From contig NZ_FNEE01000009.1 in the NCBI RefSeq assembly GCF_900099905.1, positions 1-64,000 of the forward strand: DNA of 64,000 nt. The letters are read 5' to 3'. Source of the stretch: Mesorhizobium muleiense. Its GTDB lineage: Bacteria; Pseudomonadota; Alphaproteobacteria; Rhizobiales; Rhizobiaceae. Below are positions 8,536 through 18,039 of the stretch, one piece after another. Position numbers and translations under genes: made by a program. Positions within the stretch are counted from its first letter, which is position 1, and the number at the start of each line of letters is the position of its first letter. The notes under the pieces were generated by a model. That model was not told the DNA's origin, made no database searches, and saw only the letters and a program-made list of their open reading frames with translations.

Positions 8536-9393
8536 ATGCAGCTGGATCACATCGAGACCTTCCTCGACATCATGGAGTCACGAAATTTCAACCGTACGGC
8601 CGATCGTCTTGGCGTTACGCAGTCGACGGTCAGCAACCGCATCAGGAACCTGGAGCAGGCCATCGGTTCGGAGCTCTTCCTGAGGGGACGCGCCGGGGCC
8701 GAACCGACCGCGGCGGGGCGACGTTTCGAAGCCTATGCGCGAGCCATGCTTTCGACATGGTCTCAGGCCCGCCATGACGTTCGGGCGTTCAACCGGTTCG
8801 AGGGCACCTTGCGCGTCGCTGCGCAGGTCGGAATGACGCGATCGATATTACCGGGTTGGGTGGAAACTCTGTTCCAGGTGCTGCCAAAATCGTCAATTCA
8901 CGTGGAATCCGACTATTCACCGCAAATGATTTCCGATTTGAGCTTGGGAAACCTCGATATTGCTGTGGTCTACGCGCCCCGATACCTGCCTGAAATCTCC
9001 TACGATCCTCTTATGGTCGAAGAATACGTGATGGTGTCTACGTCTGCCAGGATCCTGTCGGAGGTCAACCCGGATACTTATATCCGGCCAGGCTACACGG
9101 TCGCGCTTGAAAAAGCCCACGCCGTGGCGCTACCGGAATTGGCGATAGGCCGTCTTTCGATGGGCTCGGAAACGCTCGCCGAAGCGATGCTGCGGCGCAT
9201 GGGTGGCACTTGCTATATGCGCAGTGACGACGCTCGGCGGTATACCGCCGAGCGGCCGTCTTTTGTAGTCGAGGGTGCGCCCGCGCTTCAGCAGCCGGTT
9301 CACACCGCTATTTTGGCGCGCCGCAAGCACGAGCCGATCATCCGTAGAGGGATTCGCGCGCTCCATCTGGCCGTTATGTCCATGGAAAGTTAG
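8536..9393 (+). CDS. LysR-family transcriptional regulator
   Basis: A 285-residue LysR regulator: winged helix-turn-helix at about residues 3-62 (MQLDHIETFLDIMESRNFNR then SQSTVSNRIRNLEQ) and a substrate-binding-like effector domain. The ATG at 8536 starts the classic LysR N-terminus; the open frame extends to 8395 but that would overlap the divergent gene. It is transcribed away from the amidohydrolase-transporter operon and is the probable regulator of it. Confidence 0.9.
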   Translation: MQLDHIETFLDIMESRNFNRTADRLGVTQSTVSNRIRNLEQAIGSELFLRGRAGAEPTAAGRRFEAYARAMLSTWSQARHDVRAFNRFEGTLRVAAQVGMTRSILPGWVETLFQVLPKSSIHVESDYSPQMISDLSLGNLDIAVVYAPRYLPEISYDPLMVEEYVMVSTSARILSEVNPDTYIRPGYTVALEKAHAVALPELAIGRLSMGSETLAEAMLRRMGGTCYMRSDDARRYTAERPSFVVEGAPALQQPVHTAILARRKHEPIIRRGIRALHLAVMSMES

Positions 9394-9482
9394 ATCGAAA
9401 TATCCGATTGTAAAGCCGACATCTGTCGCTTTTTTGAAAGTATCCGAGCTGCCATTCTGGTCGGGTCAAGCAGAGTCAAATC

Positions 9483-10565
9483 ATGAACGCGCACGCTCCC
9501 TTTTCGACCAGCGATTTCGTTCCGGAGATGCGTCAACGGCAATGGGCGGAGAGCTCAAGACAGTTCGTGCGCTGTCGGCGCGTCATCGATGAGACGCACG
9601 ACGTTAAGACATTCGTCTTTTCAGCTGCTTCTGGCCACATGTTCAGCTTCAGTGCAGGCCAGTATTTAGTCCTGCACCTGACGTTCGACGGCACCCGAGT
9701 AACGAGATCGTACTCGGTTTCGTCGCCGCCGACTCGACCGCTCGACCTGCAGATCACGGTAAAGCGGGTGAACGGCGGGCTTGTTTCCAACTGGCTTCAT
9801 GACAATCTCCGGCCAGGCCACGATATTGAAATCGAAGGGCCGGTCGGACTTTTCAACTTCGACGATCTACCATGCGAGAAGCCGCTTTTCCTTTCGGGCG
9901 GCAGCGGCATCACTCCCGTTATGTCGATGCTGCGGGCGGTAACCGACCGGGCATCTGGCCATGACATCCGTTTCATTCACTGCGCTCGGACGGCTGACGA
10001 CATCGCCTTCCGCTCCGAGTTGGAGGCGCTCGCCGCGCGATTCTCCAATGTCGATGTAAGCTTCATCTGCAGCCAGGAAGGTTCGGCGTGGCAGGGCCCT
10101 AGGGGTCGGATCGACGGCCCCATGCTCTTGCGGCTGGCTCCGGACCTTCACCAGCGCACGTCTTACGTTTGCGGCCCCGAGCCGTTTATGCAGACGGTTC
10201 GGGCCTGCTTCGCGGAGATCGGCATCGCACCCTCGCAGTATCACGAGGAAAGTTTCGGCGGCGCCGTGGGCAATTCCATGCCTCTGCAATCGGCTGTCGC
10301 TGGTCTTACGCGCGTCCGCTTCGTCCGGTCCGGCGTAGAGCATCTTTGTGCGCCCGGAGAGACCCTGCTCGATGCGGCGCGCAATTGCGGGCTCCACATT
10401 CCCACCGCATGCCAGCAGGGTATTTGCGGAACTTGCCGGACGGTCAAGCTCTCGGGTGAAGTCGCGATGGACGACCTTGGAGGGCTCAGCCTTGAAGAGA
10501 AGGCGGCTGGTTATGTGTTGGCCTGCTGCAGCCGGCCGCAAGGCACCGTTTGCCTCGAACTCTGA
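9483..10565 (+). CDS. NAD(P)H:acceptor reductase with FAD and C-terminal 2Fe-2S domain
   Basis: A 360-residue reductase of the ferredoxin-NADP reductase superfamily, like the reductases of glycine-betaine or phenylpropionate oxygenases. Order: FAD domain with RSYSVSSPP near residue 78, NAD domain with LSGGSGITPVMSML near 137 and CGPEPFM near 230, then a plant-type ferredoxin domain with cysteines CQQGICGTC near 311-320 and a later CC. It would pass electrons from NAD(P)H to an oxygenase, perhaps through the Rieske ferredoxin encoded divergently. No oxygenase component is visible nearby. Possible physiological substrates include methylated amines, but this is not established. Confidence 0.88.
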   Translation: MNAHAPFSTSDFVPEMRQRQWAESSRQFVRCRRVIDETHDVKTFVFSAASGHMFSFSAGQYLVLHLTFDGTRVTRSYSVSSPPTRPLDLQITVKRVNGGLVSNWLHDNLRPGHDIEIEGPVGLFNFDDLPCEKPLFLSGGSGITPVMSMLRAVTDRASGHDIRFIHCARTADDIAFRSELEALAARFSNVDVSFICSQEGSAWQGPRGRIDGPMLLRLAPDLHQRTSYVCGPEPFMQTVRACFAEIGIAPSQYHEESFGGAVGNSMPLQSAVAGLTRVRFVRSGVEHLCAPGETLLDAARNCGLHIPTACQQGICGTCRTVKLSGEVAMDDLGGLSLEEKAAGYVLACCSRPQGTVCLEL

Positions 10566-10801
10566 ATCTCGTTGCGAATTCTGATGGAAAGCCCGGCGCT
10601 AGGGGCATGCTGGGATCCTTTATGATTAAATTATCGTGGTGCTCGCGCACGAGCCGGTTACGGCAATCGGTGCCTAGCCTCGCGCCAGGCCTGTCCGGCG
10701 ACGGGCGGTCCAGCAGCTCAGGCCACGGCATCGCCGACATCCGGAACCGAGGTTCGGTTCGGTGATTAAAGGAGGGCGAACTGGTTTTACGGAGGTTTGA
10801 G

Positions 10802-11278
10802 GTGAACGGGCTCTTGAATGTGGGACTTTCGACGGCCGTGACGGGCACGGTCGCAAGCTTTGTGACGGCGGCGATCCTAGCCCTTCTGGCCAAAGCCGAA
10901 GGCAAATCCGCACTGCAGCCGACCAACGCCACCAGCCATTGGCTGCACGGCGGTAAGGCCGGTGCGGTCAGGAAAGCCGACCTCGCACACACTGCGGTGG
11001 GTTTCGGCACCCACCATGCCTCGGCCATGTTCTGGGCCGCTCCGTTCGAGGCTTGGCTCGCCCGAAACCCTCAGCGGTCGCCGCTCCCGATGCTGCGCGA
11101 TGCCTCGGCAGTGGCCATGATTGCAGCCGTCGTGGATTATCTCGTCGTACCGAAGCGGCTCACCCCAGGCTGGGAGACCGTGCTTTCGAAGCGCTCGATT
11201 GCCGCCACGTATGTCGCGCTTGCTCTGGGCTTGGCTGCCGGCGGACTGATCGCGCAGGCGATGCGGAAGACGGATTGA
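10802..11278 (+). CDS. Small membrane protein of unknown function
   Basis: A 158-residue protein with hydrophobic segments near residues 5-27, 80-95, 102-116 and 134-150, so probably four membrane helices. I do not recognise a named family. The GTG at 10802 is preceded by GGAGG at a good distance (10791-10795), which supports real translation. It stands alone between the reductase gene and a gene-poor stretch. Confidence 0.7.
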   Translation: MNGLLNVGLSTAVTGTVASFVTAAILALLAKAEGKSALQPTNATSHWLHGGKAGAVRKADLAHTAVGFGTHHASAMFWAAPFEAWLARNPQRSPLPMLRDASAVAMIAAVVDYLVVPKRLTPGWETVLSKRSIAATYVALALGLAAGGLIAQAMRKTD

Positions 11279-11877
11279 TCGGATTCCAAGACTGGCGAGA
11301 AACCGCCGATGCTATTCCGCTTTTCGCCTGGCAGGCAGGGCTCAACCGGCACCGGCAATCACCAGAGCCCACCGAGTCGGTCCAGATGTTCGGCGCTGGT
11401 TCGTACTCCAGCTCTGTCCCTTACCCAATGGGCCGACGAATGTGGCCAACTCACCGCTGGCGCGTTAAAGTTGATCCAGATGTTGCATGAGTTTCAAAAG
11501 GAACGTGTACAAGATCTGTTCGGGGGTCATCAGCTTGCTCGCTGAGCACCGTTATGCCCCAATGGCCCAGCACGGCCTCCTGCACCGGGTTGGGGTCGGG
11601 CATGAAGGTCCGCATTGGGTTCAGCTTAGGACCGAGCCTGCGCCGAGCTGAATGTCTGCTCACTTACATCTCAGATTAGAAGCTGCCTGACCGCTTTCGG
11701 CCCCAACTTTCGTCATCCCCTGCTTCAGCCTGACCGATCGAACTGGTCATCGGCCCAATGCAGGATTCGTCCGCACCACGATCGGAGGCAGAACACTGGT
11801 TCATTGACGCAATAGCAACCAACCGAGCACCCCAAATCCGCTGGCCCAACGACCGGTCATGGCGCGGCTGCTCGTCG
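11279..11877. other. Gene-poor stretch
   Basis: Almost 600 bases without a convincing gene. Short frames exist but none has family character, a ribosome site or matching codon use. It marks the boundary between the reductase/membrane-protein group and the LysR-RidA group, and may hold decayed sequence. Confidence 0.5.
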
Positions 11878-12780
11878 CTAAGGTTCTTTCTTCCGCAGGT
11901 CTTTGACGACATCGAGAAAGGCCCGCAGTGCGGGCGGTACGGCTCGATGTCCGGGGTAGTAAACCGCAACTTCTTCCGCAGCGGGCATCCACGCGGTCAG
12001 GACCTTGCGCAGCCGGCCGCCGGACAAGGCCGCTTCGGCGGCCCAATCGGCCACGTAGGCGACGCCCAGATCCTCAATTGCGGCTTCGACCATCAGTTCC
12101 TCGTCGTCGAGGACGACGGGGCCGTTTGCCTCGATCACGAGTTCCTGGCCGGCGCGTTCGAACTCCCATCGGTAAAGCTTGCCGCTGGGCATGCGGTGGC
12201 CGATACAATGATGGCGTTGCAATTCCTCCGGGGTTTTCGGGTCGCCGAAGCGATCGAGGTAGGCGGGCGAGGCGACACAGATGAACGTCAACGCGCGTGC
12301 AAGCGGCACGGCGATCATGTCCTTGGGGACCGATCCGAGGAGGCGCACGCCGGCATCGAAGCCGCTGGACACGATGTCGATGAGCCGCCCCTCGACGACG
12401 ATGTCCACGATCACGTCCGGATGGCGCTCCGCCATCTGCTGAAGAACCCCGCGAACGAGAAGCCCGGCCACCAGTCGCGGTGCGTTGATGCGGACGGTGC
12501 CCGCGACATTGCCCCTGAACCCGGCGACGCTGTCGAGCGCCTCGTCCAGCGAGGCGAGCGCCGGCTGAAGGCGGCCGAGCAACTGGAAACCGGCTTCCGT
12601 CGGCGAGACGCTGCGTGTGGTGCGGTTGAGAAGGCGCACGCCCATGCGCTCCTCGAGCGCACGCATGGCGTGGCTCAATGTGGAAGGTGCCGTGCCGATC
12701 TCGTCCGCTGCGCGGCGGAAGCTCCGGTGCGTGGCAACGGCCACGAAGGCGGTGAGATCGTTGAGGGACGAGCGGGACAT
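11878..12780 (-). CDS. LysR-family transcriptional regulator
   Basis: A 300-residue LysR regulator of the CrgA/YafC-like subgroup: HTH at about residues 5-62 with the characteristic SHAMRALEERMGVRLLNRTT, followed by the effector domain containing GVRLLGSVPKDMIAVPL. The ATG at 12780 is preferred over a TTG three codons upstream. Divergent from the RidA-family gene, which it may control. A partial dyad (12781-12799) abuts its start. Confidence 0.88.
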   Translation of the reverse strand: MSRSSLNDLTAFVAVATHRSFRRAADEIGTAPSTLSHAMRALEERMGVRLLNRTTRSVSPTEAGFQLLGRLQPALASLDEALDSVAGFRGNVAGTVRINAPRLVAGLLVRGVLQQMAERHPDVIVDIVVEGRLIDIVSSGFDAGVRLLGSVPKDMIAVPLARALTFICVASPAYLDRFGDPKTPEELQRHHCIGHRMPSGKLYRWEFERAGQELVIEANGPVVLDDEELMVEAAIEDLGVAYVADWAAEAALSGGRLRKVLTAWMPAAEEVAVYYPGHRAVPPALRAFLDVVKDLRKKEP

Positions 12781-12799
12781 TGATGGCAATTTTGCATCA
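12781..12799. promoter_or_regulatory. Dyad at LysR start, candidate autoregulatory site
   Basis: TGATG-N9-CATCA directly upstream of the LysR start codon, with a partly palindromic core GCAATTTTGC. Binding here would block translation initiation or transcription of the regulator. Seen in sequence; function inferred. Confidence 0.3.
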
Positions 12800-12916
12800 C
12801 CTCATGCCGATTTCAACGGCTAATGCGCGTAATGCGATTGCCTTATCTCCTGCTTGCATCAACTCGACGGCTCCGGGCGGTCCGCTCCCGTCATCAAGAC
12901 AGAAAGGAAATACGAA

Positions 12917-13333
12917 ATGCCTGCACGTGACGCCATCTATCCGGCCAAACGCCACGCGTTATACGATATCCATCGATATTCCGCGGCCATTCGCTCCGGC
13001 GATCTTCTCTTCGTCTCGGGGCAGGTCGGCAGCCGTGAGGACGGCTCGCCCGAGCCCGCATTCGAGGATCAGGTTCGGCGGGCTTTTGCCAATCTGCGCG
13101 CGGTCCTGGCCGCCGCCGGGTGCAGCTTCGACGACGTTGTCGACGTCACCACCTTCCACACCAACCCGGACCAACAGATCGAAACGGTGTTGGCGGTCCG
13201 GGCGGAGGAGATCGGCGGACCTCCCTATCCGAACTGGACGGCAGTGGGCGTCAATTGGCTTGCCGGCTTCGATTTCGAGATCAAGGTCATCGCCCGCATC
13301 CCTTCGACGCCCAGCGGCCAGCCGGCGGGCTGA
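12917..13333 (+). CDS. RidA/YjgF-family protein
   Basis: A 138-residue RidA-family protein. Members deaminate reactive enamine/imine intermediates from PLP enzymes, or belong to related subgroups of unknown function. The family core is clear: LLFVSGQVG near residue 30, the long helix with AFANLRAVLAAAGCSFDDVVDVTTF, and the C-terminal IKVIARIPS carrying the conserved arginine. ATG at 12917 follows AGAAAGGAAA. Divergent from the LysR gene at 11878. Confidence 0.88.
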   Translation: MPARDAIYPAKRHALYDIHRYSAAIRSGDLLFVSGQVGSREDGSPEPAFEDQVRRAFANLRAVLAAAGCSFDDVVDVTTFHTNPDQQIETVLAVRAEEIGGPPYPNWTAVGVNWLAGFDFEIKVIARIPSTPSGQPAG

Positions 13334-13585
13334 TCGCTCGTCCTGCAATCTACGGCAAAGCTGCCCCTGGCAGACAGCCCGCTCCCTACACGTCAGGACG
13401 CCACTTCGTCCTGACGCAGCTGGGGCGGCAACTCCCATGATCCGGCCGCGTGACGCGTTCTTTCAGCCCTTTTCGTAGCACGTGACTGCCTTTCTCTTCT
13501 GATATTGCATTATGATCGTAATATGTTATTATGATGATAATTCAACCGGCGAGAGAAGTCTGGCCCTGACGATTTGGAGCACGAA

Positions 13586-14401
13586 ATGAATGCGAATTCC
13601 GAAAAAACCGCTGTGGTGACCGGAGCCTCCTCGGGCATTGGCCACGCCAGCGCCGAGGCGCTTGCGCGGGCAGGATTCACCGTCTTCGGGACAAGTCGCC
13701 GCCCTGTCGGCAACGGCCCGGACGGGGTGACCATGCTGGTTTGCGACGTGACCGATGACGCTTCTGTCGGCGCCCTCGTTTCGACCGTGCTGGCGCAGAC
13801 CGGGCGGATCGACCTCCTGGTCAACAATGCCGGCGTCGGTCTGCTTGGCGGTGCCGAGGAATCCTCGGTCGCACAGGTGCAGGCCCTGTTCGACGTCAAT
13901 CTGTTCGGCGTCATCCGCATGATCAATGCGGTGTTGCCGTCGATGCGGCAGCGCGGCGCAGGGCACATCATCAATATCGGCTCGATTCTGGGATTGGTGC
14001 CTGCGCCATACTCAGCCCATTACTCTGCGGTCAAGCACGCGCTTGAGGGCTATTCGGAATCGCTCGATCACGAGGTTCGTGCTTTTGGTATTCGCGTCTC
14101 GGTCATCGAGCCGGCATTCGTGCGTACCGTCTTCGACCAGAACGGGATCGAGCCGGATTCGGTGTTGCAGGAATATGATCGGGCGCGCGCCGGGCTCAAG
14201 GCGCTGCTGGGCGATGTGATGCCCAAAGCCGATCCGCCGGAAGTGGTGGCGGCTGTCGTGGTCAAGGCGGCGACCGATGCCCGCCCGCGGCGTCGCTATA
14301 CCGCCGGCAAGGCAGCGCGCCAGGTCAGCATTCTGCGCCGCTTTGCCCCCGCAGAGATGTTCGACAAGAGCTTGCGCAAACAGTTCCGCCTGCCGGTCTG
14401 A
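13586..14401 (+). CDS. Short-chain dehydrogenase/reductase
   Basis: A 271-residue classical SDR. The cofactor motif TGASSGIG lies near residues 13-20, NNAG near 88, and the catalytic set S (NIGSILG), Y and K (YSAVK) near 135-155. It would oxidise or reduce a small hydroxy/keto compound with NAD(P). The ATG at 13586 has GGAG six bases upstream; a TTG frame opens four codons earlier. The substrate is not predictable. Next gene downstream is the broken AraC-GyrI regulator. Confidence 0.9.
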   Translation: MNANSEKTAVVTGASSGIGHASAEALARAGFTVFGTSRRPVGNGPDGVTMLVCDVTDDASVGALVSTVLAQTGRIDLLVNNAGVGLLGGAEESSVAQVQALFDVNLFGVIRMINAVLPSMRQRGAGHIINIGSILGLVPAPYSAHYSAVKHALEGYSESLDHEVRAFGIRVSVIEPAFVRTVFDQNGIEPDSVLQEYDRARAGLKALLGDVMPKADPPEVVAAVVVKAATDARPRRRYTAGKAARQVSILRRFAPAEMFDKSLRKQFRLPV

Positions 14402-14523
14402 ACCCGGTTAGCAGTGCTCCACCGCCAACGGCTCCGCATCGAAGCGAACGGCGCCTGTGTTCAGCAAGAACAGTCGAGCGCGTTGTCTCGCAAGCTGGCA
14501 GATTGCTCTCACCACAGGAGAGC

Positions 14524-15395
14524 ATGATGACGACGCCGCTAGATCCCTACCACACGCGTATGAAACGGGTGTTGAACTACATCGACCGGCATCTGGAGGA
14601 CGATCTTGGCCTGGACACGCTTAGTGCCGTTGCGGCCCTGTCCAAGTACCATTTCCACCGCCAATTCCGGGGATATTTCGGCTTATCAGTGCATCGCTAC
14701 GTTCAACTCGTTCGCATGAAACGGGCGGGACAGGTGCTTGCCTTCAAGTACGAGGCGAGCGTGACCGAAACCGCGCTCGACGTCGGTTACGATGCGCCCG
14801 ACACCTTCGCCCGCGCGTTTCGGAAAAGCTTTGGGCAATTGCCTTCCGCATTTCGGGACACGCCCGACTGGGAGGTGTGGTTTGCCGGCCTGTGGCCATT
14901 GACCAACGCGAGGAGCAAGCTCATGAAAACGGCGTATTCATTGGCTGACGTCAACATCATCGACGTGCCGAAAACACCCGTCGCCGTCCTGCAGCACCGA
15001 GGCAATCCGGCCCTGGTCGCCGAGACTACATCGCCTGGCGAAGGTCTGTCGGTTTGAGCGCCGCGTCCAGTGCGACCTACAATGTGTTTCATTCGGATTC
15101 CGACATAACGCCGCCGGACGAATTCCGCCTCGACATCTGTGCAGCGACCGATCGGAAAATCGAGCTGAACGTGCAGGGCGTGGAAGCCGGTGTTCTTCCG
15201 GCCGGACGATGTGCCGTGCTTCGCGCAATCGGCGCAGAAAATGTCGAGCCGGCGATCGAATTCCTGTATCGCGACTGGTTGCCGGCAAGCGGTGAGGCAC
15301 TTCGGGATTTTCCCCTCTACTGTCAGCGGGTGAGTATTGTTCCGATGGTTGCCGAGCACGAGGCCATCACCGACATCTTCCTGCCATTGGTGTGA
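14524..15395 (+). pseudogene. AraC-family regulator with GyrI-like domain, frameshifted
   Basis: The first frame (14524-15057) encodes two AraC helix-turn-helix motifs (about residues 8-105, with LSKYHFHRQF and VTETALDVGYDAPDTFARAF) and the beginning of a GyrI-like effector domain, then stops after an out-of-frame tail TSPGEGLSV. The second frame continues the domain from about 15024: DYIAWRRSVGL, then SATYNVFHSD, PPDEFRLDICAAT and the end at 15395. Together they match one gene of about 290 residues. The junction lacks about three residues expected in the family and shifts frame by one, which fits a 10-base deletion near 15022-15026. The DNA-binding part may still be made from ATG 14524 or 14527 (AGGAGAG upstream). 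Confidence 0.8.
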
Positions 15396-15654
15396 TTTGC
15401 TGGCCCTCCGATGGCCGTCATCTCCGCTACAGTCGAACGTGGGTCAAATCACCATTGGAGACAGCTAAATTCCGCGCCGAGCTAATGTCTGCCTGGTCCG
15501 CACCGCGACCTCCAGAACAGTTCGCCAACAAACACGAGCTGTTGCACAGTGCAGCGGCATTGTCAGGTTTTTAACCAAGAAGCCATGTAGCGCCTGGCAC
15601 TACGCGTATGGATTGGGGTGGTCATCACCGCGATCGCGTCAGTAAGGAGATAAA

Positions 15655-16032
15655 ATGGAAAAGGTGCTCGGCATCGGTGGCTTCTTCTTCCGAGCGAAGG
15701 AGCCCGATGCGCTCGCTCGATGGTATGCCGGCCATCTCGGCGTTGCGCTGCCGCCAGAAAGCTATGATGACCGCTCGTGGGAGCAACAGCAGGGCGCCAC
15801 CATCTTTGCTCCCTTTGCCGCGACTAGTGACTACTTCGGTCGGGTCGATCAGCAGTGGATGATCAATTTCCGGGTGCGCGACCTCCAGGCCATGGTCGCA
15901 CAGCTCACGGCAGCCGGAATTGCGGTCGAGGTCGACACCGAACATTACCCTAATGGCTGGTTCGCCCGGCTTGCCGATCCAGAGGGCAACCCGATCCAAC
16001 TCTGGCAGGCGGAGGGGGCCGACCGTGATTGA
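15655..16032 (+). CDS. VOC-family (glyoxalase/bleomycin-resistance-like) protein
   Basis: A 125-residue vicinal oxygen chelate protein: a beta-alpha-beta-beta-beta fold with the helical motif EPDALARWYAGHLGV near residue 16 and the C-terminal LADPEGNPIQLWQ where the metal-binding Glu/Gln sits. Members bind metal and act on glyoxal adducts, fosfomycin, catechols or just bind ligands. ATG at 15655 follows AAGGAG. A 259-base gap upstream shows no gene. Confidence 0.88.
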   Translation: MEKVLGIGGFFFRAKEPDALARWYAGHLGVALPPESYDDRSWEQQQGATIFAPFAATSDYFGRVDQQWMINFRVRDLQAMVAQLTAAGIAVEVDTEHYPNGWFARLADPEGNPIQLWQAEGADRD

Positions 16033-16149
16033 AGGCGCAGGCGGAAACGCAAGCGCCGAACCTGGGCTTCGGTTGAGACCGTTCTAGAGCATCTTTCCTG
16101 AACGCGGGTCGGCTCGAGGCGTTGTGCTCCAGGGAGCCGCTTTGCGGCC

Positions 16150-17082
16150 TCAGTTTCCAACGTCGATCGCCGATGACATATCCGCCGCCGCCGTGACAAT
16201 GGCACGTCTCAACCATATGTGCCTGGGCGCGTCCTGCTGGCGCGCGTGCCAGACGAGGCTCATCGTGAAGCTGCCAAGATCGAGGGGCGGCGGCAACGAC
16301 ACGAAGCGCTTCATGTTGGCGGCCGCTCGCGCCAGGCTCGAAGGCAGGGTCATGATCAGGTCGGAGCGAGCGGCGATCTCGACCGCCGCGAAGAAGTTCG
16401 GCACGCGCAGCTTCACCCGCCGCGTTCGCCCGATGCGGGCAAGCACCTCGTCGACAGGCGCAGGCCCGACGCCGGTGACGCTCACCACGATATGCTCAAG
16501 CGCCAGGAAACGCTCGAGCGTCAGCTTTCGGGCGAGCGCCGGGTGCTCCGCCCGCATCAGCGTCACGAGCTTCTCGTCATAGAGACCGCGCCGGCGGATG
16601 CCGGCCGGGGCTTCGTCGACCAGCGCCACCATCGCATCGGCGCTACCCTGCTCCAGCGCTTCGACCGCGTCCGTGCCCGGCGCGACGATATCGAGGTCGA
16701 GGGACGGCGCCTCGCGCCCAAGGCGGGCGAGCAGATGCGGCGCGAGCACGGCGGCCTGGAGATCGGGCATCAGCAGCCGGATCCGGCCGGTTGCCGTGTC
16801 GGGATCGAACGCGTTCGCCTCGACCATCCCTCGCACACCCGCCAAGATGCCGCGCAGCGCCGGGCGCACCTCTTCCGCACGGGCGCTGAGGATGTAGCCG
16901 CCCGGTCCATCGACCAGCAGCGCGTCCGAAAACAGCGCGCGCAATCGGCCGAGCGCCCGGCTCGCGGCGGGCTGGCTCATGCCGAGCCGGCTTGCGGCGC
17001 GGGTGACGTTCTTCTCGTCCAGCAGCGCTTCGAGCGCCACCAGCAGGTTCAGGTCGATCCGGCGTAAATCCACTTCGCGCAT
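16150..17082 (-). CDS. LysR-family transcriptional regulator
   Basis: A 310-residue LysR regulator of the NodD/SyrM-like subgroup by its N-terminus (REVDLRRIDLNLLVALEALL), with HTH residues SQPAASRALGRLRALF near 37-52 and an effector domain. It is divergent from the NmrA-like gene, 81 bases away, and probably regulates it. ATG at 17082 chosen; another ATG in frame lies at 17100. The open frame extends far upstream across the neighbouring gene and is a shadow there. Confidence 0.88.
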   Translation of the reverse strand: MREVDLRRIDLNLLVALEALLDEKNVTRAASRLGMSQPAASRALGRLRALFSDALLVDGPGGYILSARAEEVRPALRGILAGVRGMVEANAFDPDTATGRIRLLMPDLQAAVLAPHLLARLGREAPSLDLDIVAPGTDAVEALEQGSADAMVALVDEAPAGIRRRGLYDEKLVTLMRAEHPALARKLTLERFLALEHIVVSVTGVGPAPVDEVLARIGRTRRVKLRVPNFFAAVEIAARSDLIMTLPSSLARAAANMKRFVSLPPPLDLGSFTMSLVWHARQQDAPRHIWLRRAIVTAAADMSSAIDVGN

Positions 17083-17100
17083 GGTGACTATATACACCAT
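17081..17100. promoter_or_regulatory. 20-bp dyad in LysR/NmrA divergent promoter
   Basis: ATGGTG-N8-CACCAT with a TA-rich centre, overlapping the start of the LysR gene. It is a candidate operator for that regulator; the TA-rich core could be part of a -10 element. Seen in sequence; function inferred. Confidence 0.35.
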
Positions 17101-17166
17101 GCATTGGACGCATGGAAAGCCTGCGCCTATCGTTCTCCCCGTCAAGTGAGATGAGGAGAAGAAGTG

Positions 17167-18039
17167 ATGTATGTCGTGCTTGGAGCAAACGGACGGGCCG
17201 GCGGCGAGGTCGCGCGCGCCCTGATCGCAGGCGGCAAAGCCGTGCGCGTCGTCCTGCGTCGCAGGGAACAGGGCGAAAAATGGACGGCCCTCGGCGCCGA
17301 GGTGGCCGTCGCAAGCATGGAGGATGCCGGCGCCATGGCCGATGCGCTGACCGGCGCGCGGGCCGCGTTGCTGCTCAACCCCCCGCCGGTGAGCGGTGAT
17401 CCCTATCAGCGCACGGAAGAAATCGGCGCCGCGCTGGCCGATGCGGCACGGCGTGCAGGTCTGCCAAAGGCCGTCGTCCTGTCGTCCATCGGCGCGCAGC
17501 ATGCCTCCGGCACCGGGGTCATCGCCACCCTCAACCGCTTCGAGGCGCTGCTCGACGGCGTGGCGCCGGCCACCGCCTTCCTGCGGTCGGGGTATTTTGT
17601 CGAAACCTGGAGCGAGGTGGCGCAATCGGTCCTGTCGCAAAGCATACTGCCGACCTTTATCGAGCCTTCCCAGAAAATCCCGATGGTGAGCACGATCGAT
17701 GTCGGGCGCGCGGCAGCGACCGTGCTGTGCGAGGAATGGACCGGCAAACGGGTCGTGGAGCTGGGCGGACCGGAAGACTGGAGCGCCGGCGACGTGGCAT
17801 CGGCCTTCGCGGACGTTCTCGGCCGGCCGGTAACGGCTGTGCTTGTTGCGCCGGAGGAGCGTGCGGCGCTGCTTGCCGAGGAAGGCGTGCCGGGCGAGGT
17901 GGCAGATGCGCTGCTCGGCATGTATGAGGGAATCGCCAACGGCCTGCTCACGCGCCAGGACAGCAGCGAGCACCGGCGCGGCACGATCGCCCTGGCGACG
18001 GCGATAGAGCGCGTTGTCGCAACACCAGCCGGCCGCTGA
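17167..18039 (+). CDS. NmrA/azoreductase-type NAD(P)-binding protein
   Basis: About 290 residues of the atypical SDR (NmrA-like, quinone oxidoreductase 2-like) family. The dinucleotide motif is VVLGANGRAGGEVARAL at residues 3-19; there is no SDR Y-x3-K dyad in the usual place, typical of this group. ATG at 17167 with AGGAGAAG upstream; a GTG one codon earlier is possible. Divergent LysR regulator beside it. Role could be redox sensing or reduction of quinone-like compounds. Confidence 0.82.
   Translation: MYVVLGANGRAGGEVARALIAGGKAVRVVLRRREQGEKWTALGAEVAVASMEDAGAMADALTGARAALLLNPPPVSGDPYQRTEEIGAALADAARRAGLPKAVVLSSIGAQHASGTGVIATLNRFEALLDGVAPATAFLRSGYFVETWSEVAQSVLSQSILPTFIEPSQKIPMVSTIDVGRAAATVLCEEWTGKRVVELGGPEDWSAGDVASAFADVLGRPVTAVLVAPEERAALLAEEGVPGEVADALLGMYEGIANGLLTRQDSSEHRRGTIALATAIERVVATPAGR

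Noticed and set aside
11758..12783. 341-residue plus-strand frame over the LysR gene
   Set aside because: Antisense shadow of the LysR gene; no ribosome site and no recognisable domain.
15392..15574. 60-residue frame after the AraC-GyrI pseudogene
   Set aside because: No ribosome site and no family match that I recognise; probably chance.
16150..17973. 607-residue open frame covering LysR and the opposite strand of the NmrA gene
   Set aside because: The LysR family begins at 17082; the upstream part is antisense of the NmrA-like gene and has no family character.
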